Shown: piece after piece, positions 58,395 to 64,000 of the stretch
Layout of the letters: every line of letters begins with the position of its first letter
Position numbering within the stretch: position 1 is the stretch's first letter
Assembly (NCBI GenBank): GCA_963823275.1
Contig: CAWGKW010000002.1
Coordinates: forward strand, 434,001 to 498,000
Length of the DNA: 64,000 bases
Direction of reading: 5' to 3'
Source: RHKX01 sp963823275
GTDB lineage: Bacteria; Actinomycetota; Thermoleophilia; Solirubrobacterales; 70-9
Position numbers and translations under genes: made by a program
Notes under the pieces: model-generated
What the model saw: only the letters and a program-made list of their open reading frames with translations
What the model was told of the DNA's origin: nothing
Database searches by the model: none

Positions 58395-58834
58395 TGAACG
58401 ACCTCGTGACGACCGGTGGTCACCTCGCGCGCCTCATCCTCGTCGACCGGCCAGAAGATCACCATCGCGCCCGAGGCCCCCGTGGCGGCTCCGACGATCG
58501 GCATCGCGCTGGCGGCGATCCTGTGCATGATGCCGTCGGCGGAGCGCACCGAGAACTCGGCGTGCGCGGGCCGGCCCTCGCGCAGTGCCTGGGTCAAAGG
58601 AAGGTCATCGAACGGAAGCGGCTCGTCGTTGCCGTCGAAGGGCCCGAAGCGCCGCGTCCACTCTGCGAGGTCGAGTTGCCCGGTGTCCTCGAACGGGCGG
58701 CCGATCAGGGCCCCGGCGCCCTCGTTGTAGAAGAGCAGGGTGCCGTCGCGTGCGACCAGGAACGCTGGCGTTGTGACGCTGGTCAGGAGGTTCCGGGCCA
58801 GGATCAGCTCGAGTGGTTTCTGCGAGCCGGACAT
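58391..58834 (-). CDS. single PAS-domain protein
   Basis: 147 aa from ATG at 58834 (a GTG at 58855 adds seven residues). One PAS fold spans most of the length: LLTSVTTPAFLVARDGTLLFYNEGAGALIGRPFEDTG, then EFSVRSADGIMHRIAASAMPIVG and AMVIFWPVDE. No output domain is attached, so it would act through a partner. It is coupled to the MBL hydrolase gene by a GTGA overlap, which suggests the PAS protein senses a signal for that enzyme. Confidence 0.8.
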   Translation of the reverse strand: MSGSQKPLELILARNLLTSVTTPAFLVARDGTLLFYNEGAGALIGRPFEDTGQLDLAEWTRRFGPFDGNDEPLPFDDLPLTQALREGRPAHAEFSVRSADGIMHRIAASAMPIVGAATGASGAMVIFWPVDEDEAREVTTGRHEVVQ

Positions 58835-58913
58835 GCGGTCGCACCATTGTTCCACCGATTGCGCGTCCCGTCACCAACCACGTCTGAACTGGCGGGAACA
58901 TCCCATCAGGTTC

Positions 58914-58940
58914 GGGTCGGCGGAAGCGTTACGCCGACCC
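58914..58940 (-). terminator. perfect 9-bp inverted repeat after the zinc-ribbon gene
   Basis: GGGTCGGCG and CGCCGACCC flank a 9-nt loop, 30 bp beyond the DUF5679-like stop. No U run follows, so it is only a candidate terminator. Confidence 0.4.
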
Positions 58941-58969
58941 GCGCGACGCCGGACGGGCCGGCGCGAGGT

Positions 58970-59116
58970 TCAGCTCATCTTGCCGATCTTGAAGATCTTC
59001 GTGCCGCAATCCGGGCAGGTGCCCCTGACCGCGGGACGACCGTTCTTCATCGTGATCTGCTCCGGGTCCTTCATCTCGACCTTCTTGCGCTCTTTGACGC
59101 AGTAACCCTCGGTCAT
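58970..59116 (-). CDS. 48-residue DUF5679-like zinc-ribbon protein
   Basis: 48 aa from ATG at 59116, preceded by GGAAGGAGAACGACC, a strong ribosome site. The sequence follows the DUF5679 plan (YCVK, then EMKDPEQITMKNGRPAVRGTCPDCGTKIFKIG). The second CxxC (CPDC) is intact, but the first is CVKE, so one cysteine of the expected pair is glutamate. Zinc binding may be incomplete or use another ligand. It is a single gene between the PAS protein and a coiled-coil membrane protein; function unknown. Confidence 0.75.
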   Translation of the reverse strand: MTEGYCVKERKKVEMKDPEQITMKNGRPAVRGTCPDCGTKIFKIGKMS

Positions 59117-59252
59117 GGTCGTTCTCCTTCCGGGCGCTCAACGCCCTGGTGGACGTACGGCGATCGTGCCAGTCGACACAACCGCCTGACGAACGTCACC
59201 CTAGAGCCGTTTTCGGACGCCACCGGCGAAAACCGTCGCGCCCCTGCTCAAG

Positions 59253-59906
59253 CTAGGGCCCGTTGCCGCCCAGATCGCCGATCTGCGCCCGCAGGTCGTC
59301 GATGTCGTCCTCGATGATCGAGACCCGCTTATCGGTCGCCTCCTGGGAGGCGGCGAGGTCGTCGACCTGACCCTCGAGTGTCGTGATCTGGTCCTCGAGC
59401 GCGGTCGTGTCCAGCGCGGATGGGTCGGTGGCTCCGGCTGCGACCTCCGCCTGCGCGCCGGCTATCTGCTCCTCGAGTCTGGCGATGTCGTCGCTGCTCG
59501 CGGCGTTGTCGCGGGCGTCGAGGGCGAGCACGACCGCGACGACCGAGCACGCGAGCGCGAGCAGGGAGCTGGCGAGGATCACGTACGTGCGGAGGCCGAG
59601 CTTTCGGTCAAGCTGAGCCACCCAGGCGCGCAGTCCCTCGATCTCGGTCTGGGGTCGTCCGGCGACGGCCGGCGGTCCTTGCGGGGGGGAGGGTTGACCT
59701 CCGGAGGGCGGCGGCGGCTGCGGCGTCTGAGCGGGAGGCCTGCGGATCTCGGTCTGGGGCCCTTGGGGCTGAGGCGTGCCGGGCGGCTGGGCACCGGCGG
59801 GCGGGGGTGGGCTCTGCGGCGGTGGCGCCGGCGCAGGCTGACCGGGGGCCGGCGGCGCTGGCGCTCCGCTCCCCGGTGGTTGGCTCGTGGGGGGTCCTCC
59901 CTCCAC
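59253..59906 (-). CDS. Pro-rich single-pass membrane protein with coiled-coil C terminus
   Basis: 217 aa. The first about 80 residues are Pro/Gln-rich and disordered. A short amphipathic stretch (IEGLRAWVAQLDRKLGLRTY) and one transmembrane helix (about 107-130) follow. The C-terminal part is a likely extracytoplasmic coiled coil (ARLEEQIAGAQAEV, ALEDQITTLEGQVDDLAASQEATDKRVSIIEDDIDDLRAQI). No family is recognised; the plan is that of a structural or scaffold envelope protein. The start is GTG at 59906, 11 bp from the rhodanese stop. Confidence 0.7.
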   Translation of the reverse strand: MEGGPPTSQPPGSGAPAPPAPGQPAPAPPPQSPPPPAGAQPPGTPQPQGPQTEIRRPPAQTPQPPPPSGGQPSPPQGPPAVAGRPQTEIEGLRAWVAQLDRKLGLRTYVILASSLLALACSVVAVVLALDARDNAASSDDIARLEEQIAGAQAEVAAGATDPSALDTTALEDQITTLEGQVDDLAASQEATDKRVSIIEDDIDDLRAQIGDLGGNGP

Positions 59907-59917
59907 GCCGGTTCCGC

Positions 59918-60286
59918 TCAGCTCGCGTCCGGGCGGGGGTCGGCGACGACGCCGTCGACGGGCGAGATCTCGCGACCGGCCTCGATCCAGGCCAACAGCC
60001 CCCCGCTCAGGTTGAAGGCTTCATATCCGGAGTCGCGGAACACCTGGGTGGCGAGAGCGGAGCGAACGCCGCTGCGGCATTGGAACACGATCGGGCGCTC
60101 GCGGTCTATGTCCTCGACCGAAGCTGGAAGCTGCTCGAGCGGAGTGTGTACGGCGCCGTCGATATGCCCGGCATCCCATTCGTAGTCCTGGCGGACGTCG
60201 ATCAGCTGCGCTCCCCCGGCGACCTTCTCGGCCGCCTGATCGGGGCTCAGCTCCAACTCGGTGTCGGTGGCTTCGGGCGTCACCAT
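59918..60286 (-). CDS. rhodanese-domain protein
   Basis: 122 aa from ATG at 60286 (the ORF is open to 60349, but the family begins here). It is a single rhodanese fold with LIDVRQDYEWDAGHIDGAVHTPLEQL and the active-site cysteine in VFQCRSGVRS, then SGGLLAWIEAG. The cysteine loop CRSGVRS fits sulfurtransferases of the GlpE/PspE type. It would carry persulfide sulfur in the cytosol. No ribosome site is seen; TATTCT 11 nt upstream is a possible -10. Divergent from the thiolase gene. Confidence 0.85.
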   Translation of the reverse strand: MVTPEATDTELELSPDQAAEKVAGGAQLIDVRQDYEWDAGHIDGAVHTPLEQLPASVEDIDRERPIVFQCRSGVRSALATQVFRDSGYEAFNLSGGLLAWIEAGREISPVDGVVADPRPDAS

Positions 60287-60414
60287 CAGCCGTCGAGAAT
60301 AGTGGTCGGGGCTGGGAGAAGGTCCGTGATCGGCCCGGATGCGTAGCATTCTGCACGCACCCTCACTTCAATCATCCACCGAGACACGAACCTCTCGCCA
60401 ACAAGGAGTCATCA

Positions 60415-61585
60415 ATGCCCGAGGCAGTAATCGTCGACACCCTGCGCACCCCGATCGGGCGCGCCTTCAAGGGATCCCTGGCCCAGCTTCGCCCGGAGGA
60501 GACCGGCGCCTTCGTCATCGACCAGCTCCTCGAGCGCAACCCCGACGTCGATCCCGCGCTGATCCAGGATGTGATCGCCGGCGTCGGTATGCCACAGGGC
60601 CTGCAGGCCTTCAACATCGCGCGGATCATGGTTCTCCTCTCCGACAAGCTCGAGGAGGGAACGACCGGGGTCACCGTCTCGCGGTACTGCGCGTCCTCTC
60701 TCGACGCGATCCGGCATGCCTCCAACGCGATCAAGAACGGCGAGGGCGACGCATACATCGCTGCCGGAGTCGAGTTCGTCTCGCGCTTCAACGAGCGCAG
60801 CGAGGCCGTCGGCGTCGCCGACCGCAACGAGAAGCTCACCGGCGACCACGAGGGCTACCCGAACGTCTACATCGACATGGGGATCACCGCGGTCAACGTC
60901 GCCAACAAGTACGGCGTCACCCGCGATCAGATGGACGACTACGCGCTGCGATCCCAGCACCTCGCCGTCGCCTCGCAGGAGTCGGGCTTCTTCGATCGCG
61001 AGATCGTCCCGGTGAAGCTGGCCGACGGCAGCGAGGTGAGCAAGGACGACGGCCCCCGAGCCGACGGCGGCGACATGCGCGAGAAGCTCGGATCTCTACC
61101 GGAGGCATTCGGCGGCGGCGGTGTGACGGCCGGCAACTCCTGCCCGCTCAACGACGGCGCGGCCGCGGCTCTGATCATGTCCGACACGAAGGCCAAGGAG
61201 CTTGGGCCTGACCCCGCGCGCCCGCATCGTCACCTCGGCGACGGCCGGCAACAACCCCGAGTACATGGGCGTCGCGCCGATCGGCGCGGTCGGCAAGGTG
61301 CTCGAGCGGGCCGGGATGACGATCGACGACATCGACACGGTCGAGCTCAACGAGGCGTTCGCCGCTCAGGTCATTCCGATCATGGAGGAATGCGGCATCG
61401 ACGAGGACAAGCTCAACACCCACGGTGGCGCGATCGCGCTCGGGCATCCGTTCGGGATGACCGGCGCGCGGATCATGGGCACGCTGCTGAACGTGATGGA
61501 GACCGACGATCACAGCGTTGGCATCGAGACCATGTGCGTCGCCGGTGGACAGGGCGAGGCGATGGTCGTCGAAAGGCTCAACTAG
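60415..61585 (+). CDS. acetyl-CoA acetyltransferase (thiolase), split by a +1 frameshift
   Basis: 389 aa when one extra base near 61200 is skipped (GAGCTTGGG in place of GAGCTGGG). The first frame holds the nucleophile cysteine RYCASSLDAIR and the CoA-binding GNSCPLNDGAAA. The second frame holds VELNEAFAAQV, the histidine in HGGAIALGHPFGMTGAR and the second cysteine in ETMCVAGGQGEAM. With all three catalytic residues intact over the break, an indel error is likely. The enzyme makes or splits acetoacetyl-CoA or longer 3-ketoacyl-CoA. The ATG follows AAGGAG. In the first frame the ORF wanders to 61710 without family resemblance. Confidence 0.92.
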
Positions 61586-61669
61586 TCAGGTTGAGCCCGG
61601 GGCCCGCTGGGGTGGGCGGGGTCAGGCAACGACTCTGGTCAGGGGCGGGCGGCGCGGCGTGCAGTTCGT

Positions 61670-61706
61670 TGGCGGATCTTCGTCGGATGTCAGCGGAAAT
61701 CCGCCA
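61670..61706 (+). terminator. 8-bp inverted repeat after the thiolase
   Basis: TGGCGGAT (61670-61677) and ATCCGCCA (61699-61706) are exact complements with a 21-nt loop, 85 bp beyond the thiolase stop. There is no U run; candidate only. No other signal was seen in 61586-61750. Confidence 0.35.
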
Positions 61707-61750
61707 CTGAACCCGAAACGTCGCTCGGCAAGCATCCCGCGGATTGCTAC

Positions 61751-61756
61751 TAGGGT
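61751..61756 (+). promoter_or_regulatory. -10 box (TAGGGT) of a probably leaderless transcript
   Basis: TACTAGGGT stands with its TAGGGT 6 nt before the GTG start of the DUF4126 gene, and there is no ribosome-binding site. The expected transcription start coincides with the GTG. No convincing -35 was found. Confidence 0.5.
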
Positions 61757-61762
61757 GGGTGC

Positions 61763-62368
61763 GTGGACGTCGCCGCCACCATCTTCTCCACGGGATGGAC
61801 CTCGGGGATCAATTCCTACGCGACGGTTCTGGTTCTCAGCCTGCTCGGACGGGCCGGGGTTGGAGGAGTGCCGGACGGGCTCGACCAGAATTGGGTCCTC
61901 TTCGCCGCCGCCGGCATGTTCACGGTCGAGTTCTTCACCGACAAGGTGCCGTTTCTGGACTCGGCATGGGATTCGATCCACACGGTCATCCGACCCCTGA
62001 TCGGCGCGGTGCTCGGCTTCTCGTTCGCCGGCGAGAACGGAATCGACGGGATCGAGGAGGCGGTTGGTGCCGGCGGCTCGGGGCTGACCGCCCTGGCCAG
62101 CCACGGGGTCAAGGCCGGCCTGCGCCTCGGCGTCAACACCTCCCCGGAGCCCGCCTCCAACATCTTCGTCAGCCTCGTCGAGGATGGCGTCGTCGGCGTG
62201 GTCACCGTGCTCGCCATCCAGTTCCCGGAGCTGGCGGCTCTGATCGCGGCCGTCTGCCTGGTGGGAGGAGGGCTGCTGGTCCTGCTGCTCTGGAAGAAGG
62301 TCATTCACCCCGGCTGGGTGCGGCTCCGGACCCATTACGACTCCGATGCCGACCGTGGGGTGCCCTGA
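61763..62368 (+). CDS. DUF4126 family membrane protein
   Basis: 201 aa from GTG at 61763. The N-terminal GWTSGINSYATVLVLSLLGRAG is the characteristic DUF4126 start, followed by VEFFTDKVPFLDSAWDSIHTVIRPLIGAVLG, ALASHGVKAGLRLGVNTSPEPASN and two C-terminal helices. About four to five membrane segments. The family is conserved in bacteria, but the biochemical role is unknown. The transcript appears leaderless. Confidence 0.88.
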   Translation: MDVAATIFSTGWTSGINSYATVLVLSLLGRAGVGGVPDGLDQNWVLFAAAGMFTVEFFTDKVPFLDSAWDSIHTVIRPLIGAVLGFSFAGENGIDGIEEAVGAGGSGLTALASHGVKAGLRLGVNTSPEPASNIFVSLVEDGVVGVVTVLAIQFPELAALIAAVCLVGGGLLVLLLWKKVIHPGWVRLRTHYDSDADRGVP

Positions 62369-62432
62369 GTGATCTCGGCCCACCGCTCGAGCCAATAGGC
62401 TGGGACGAGTACTCAACTTCGGAGGTTTGGTC

Positions 62433-63161
62433 ATGTCGCTGGAACAGTCGCTTTCGCAGCTCAAGGAGACTGAGGGTCAGGGAGCGTTCTCACTGCAGAA
62501 CTCGAAGATGTTGAAGGTCGAGTTGGCGGACGCGACCGTGCAGGCGAAGCTGGGCTCGATGGTCGCCCATCAGGGCGACGTCAAGTTCGAACATGCCGGC
62601 AGCGGCGGCATGAGCAAGTTCATGAAGAAGGCGATGACCGGCGAGGGCACGTCCCTGATGAAGGTCACCGGCACGGGCGAGGTCTTCCTCGCCGACTACG
62701 GCCAGGACATTCAGCTGCTGCGGCTCAACGACGAGTCGATCACCGCCAACGGTGCCAACGTGCTCGCCTTCGAGGACGGGATCGAATGGGACATCAAGAA
62801 GGTCGAGGGCGTCTCGGGGATGCTCAGCGGTGGCCTCTACAACATGCACCTGTCGGGAACCGGCTTCGTCGCGATCATCTCCGACGGGCCGCCGGTGATG
62901 CTCGAGGTCGAAGGTGAGACGACATTCGCCGACCCGCAGGCCGCGATCACCTGGTCGAGCGGCCTGACCTCGTCGGTCAAGTCCGACGTGAACATGAAGA
63001 CGCTGATCGGCAAGGGCTCGGGTGAGAGCATCCAGCTCAGCTTCTCCGGCACCGGCTGGCTGCTGATCCAGCCCTCGGAGGGAAGGGTCACCTCGAGCGC
63101 GGCCGGCGGGTCGGGTGGCGGGGGCGCGGGCGGCACGATCGGCAAGCTGCTCGGCGGCTGA
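62433..63161 (+). CDS. AIM24/DUF124 family protein
   Basis: 242 aa from ATG at 62433 with GGAGG 7 nt upstream. The TRAP-like beta fold is recognised from FSLQNSKMLKVELADATVQAKLGSMVAHQGDVKFEHAG, LMKVTGTGEVFLADYGQDI and SGTGFVAIISDGPPVMLEVEG, the AIM24 pattern. A Gly-rich C-terminal tail (about 222-240) is extra. Function of the bacterial members is unknown. It is followed closely by the TrpB-like gene. Confidence 0.9.
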   Translation: MSLEQSLSQLKETEGQGAFSLQNSKMLKVELADATVQAKLGSMVAHQGDVKFEHAGSGGMSKFMKKAMTGEGTSLMKVTGTGEVFLADYGQDIQLLRLNDESITANGANVLAFEDGIEWDIKKVEGVSGMLSGGLYNMHLSGTGFVAIISDGPPVMLEVEGETTFADPQAAITWSSGLTSSVKSDVNMKTLIGKGSGESIQLSFSGTGWLLIQPSEGRVTSSAAGGSGGGGAGGTIGKLLGG

Positions 63162-63188
63162 GCAATCGAGCGGCAGGGTGGAGGAGCG

Positions 63189-64000
63189 ATGAGCGGCCAG
63201 ACCAAGTACATGCTGTCGGAGGATCGGATTCCGACCCACTGGATCAACCTGATGCCCGACCTTCCGGGCGATCCGCTGCCGCCGCTGAGCCCGGCGACGA
63301 TGGAGCCCGCCGGGCCCCCCGACCTTGCACCGATCTTTCCGATGGCCCTGATCGAGCAGGAGGTCTCGGCCGAGCCGACCGTGGAGATCCCCGAGGAGGT
63401 CCGCGAGATCTACGCGCTCTGGAGGCCGACGCCGCTCTTTCGGGCGCGGCGGCTCGAGAAGGCGCTCGATACGCCGGCTCACATCTACTACAAGTACGAG
63501 GGGGTCTCACCGGCGGGCTCTCACAAGCCGAACTCGGCGATCCCGCAGGCCTTCTACAACCGCGAGGCCGGGATCCGCAAGCTGGTCACCGAGACCGGGG
63601 CCGGGCAGTGGGGCAGTTCGCTCGCCCTGGCCTGCAAGCTCTTCGGCCTCGAGTGCGAGGTCTTCATGGTCGGCGTCTCCTACGACCAGAAGCCCTATCG
63701 CCGAGCGCTGATCGAGACCTGGGACGCCACCGTGCACCGCAGCCCCTCTGATCGCACCGAGGCCGGGCGCTCGCAGTCGGGTCATCCGTCGGGGAGCCTC
63801 GGCATCGCGATCTCCGAGGCGGTCGAGATCGCGGCGGGAGCCGACGACACGAACTACTCGCTGGGCTCCGTCCTCAACCACGTCTGCCTGCACCAGACGG
63901 TGATCGGCCAGGAGTGCCTCGAGCAACTCGAGATGGCCGGTGAGTATCCGGACGTCGTGATCGGTTGCGTCGGCGGTGGCTCGAACTTCGCCGGCGTCGC
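63189..64000 (+). CDS. trpB: TrpB-like pyridoxal-phosphate enzyme (TrpB2 type), cut by the window end
   Basis: The first 270 residues are present; the gene runs off the right edge. The ATG at 63189 follows GGAGGAGCG. An N-terminal extension (about 1-95, with DRIPTHWINLMPDLPGDPLPPL) typical of TrpB2 precedes GRPTPL-like WRPTPLFRARRLEKAL, then the PLP lysine in SHKPNSA and TGAGQWGSSLALACKLFGLECEVFM. The glycine loop GCVGGGSNFAG, which holds the PLP phosphate, is at the edge. By family it makes tryptophan from indole and serine, often as a stand-alone indole-salvaging form. No trpA is visible here. Confidence 0.92.
   Translation, partial: MSGQTKYMLSEDRIPTHWINLMPDLPGDPLPPLSPATMEPAGPPDLAPIFPMALIEQEVSAEPTVEIPEEVREIYALWRPTPLFRARRLEKALDTPAHIYYKYEGVSPAGSHKPNSAIPQAFYNREAGIRKLVTETGAGQWGSSLALACKLFGLECEVFMVGVSYDQKPYRRALIETWDATVHRSPSDRTEAGRSQSGHPSGSLGIAISEAVEIAAGADDTNYSLGSVLNHVCLHQTVIGQECLEQLEMAGEYPDVVIGCVGGGSNFAGV

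Noticed and set aside
15097..61585. Programmed +1 frameshifting as a general mechanism
   Set aside because: Shifts go both ways, lie in different contexts and lack slippery or stop motifs; sequence indels explain them better.

Overview
The window reads as chromosomal DNA of a high-GC, single-membrane actinobacterium, most like the Thermoleophilia/Solirubrobacterales. Supporting signs are lipobox lipoproteins, an actinobacterial HemQ-type coproheme decarboxylase, an FprA-type NADPH reductase, an mIHF-like DNA-binding protein, a DUF1469/DUF3618 pair and several promoters with a -10 box only 6 to 8 nt from the start codon. That placement is inferred from gene families only. No insertion sequence, prophage, CRISPR array, rRNA or tRNA was seen.

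Layout. 1-6.7 kb: a soluble two-component pair, an acyl-CoA dehydrogenase and a cytochrome P450 sharing a divergent promoter with a large palindromic operator, and a GGDEF/HD-GYP membrane protein. 6.7-12.1 kb: a CoA-thioester operon (MaoC fusion, enoyl-CoA hydratase, BKACE, MerR) and a nitrilase-TetR pair. 12.1-15.8 kb: small membrane/stress-type proteins, DegV, an HpnA-like SDR, a broken thioredoxin-fold gene and erpA. 16-21.5 kb: a minus-strand heme/Fe-S run (hemQ, fprA, bolA, GGDEF-EAL, CGFS glutaredoxin). 21.5-30.6 kb: a membrane protein, a glycosyltransferase-flippase fusion, metH under a SAM riboswitch, and a hydrolase. 31-35.4 kb: three glucose/sorbosone dehydrogenase-type domains in two secreted proteins, plus a lipoprotein. 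35.5-44 kb: MCE/Mla permeases and ATPase, an RND exporter, a thioredoxin-like protein, a B3/B4 protein and small proteins. 44.5-49.9 kb: an alpha-oxoamine synthase, a DNA glycosylase and a thiamine-precursor ABC transporter under a TPP riboswitch. 50-57.3 kb: CoxE/MoxR, a coiled-coil protein, two S51 peptidases, PII and Amt. 57.5-64 kb: MBL, PAS, zinc-ribbon, rhodanese, thiolase, DUF4126 and AIM24 proteins, and a TrpB-like enzyme cut by the window end.

Two signals stand out. First, at least seven genes (fprA, the thioredoxin-fold gene, metH, an alpha/beta hydrolase, the 42.6-kb gene, an ABC permease, a thiolase) carry single-base frameshifts while conserved protein continues in the next frame; assembly indels are the simplest explanation. 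Second, two intergenic elements just downstream of erpA and mlaF share near-identical ends that can pair with each other around a conserved internal loop, while their interiors differ. This is a candidate undescribed structured RNA or repeat.

The genes form several small functional units: nitrogen sensing and uptake (PII, Amt, possibly the S51 peptidases), one-carbon and thiamine metabolism under riboswitches, Fe-S/heme maturation, envelope lipid handling (MCE, RND, GT-flippase, HpnA-like) and acyl-CoA catabolism under TetR/MerR-type control.
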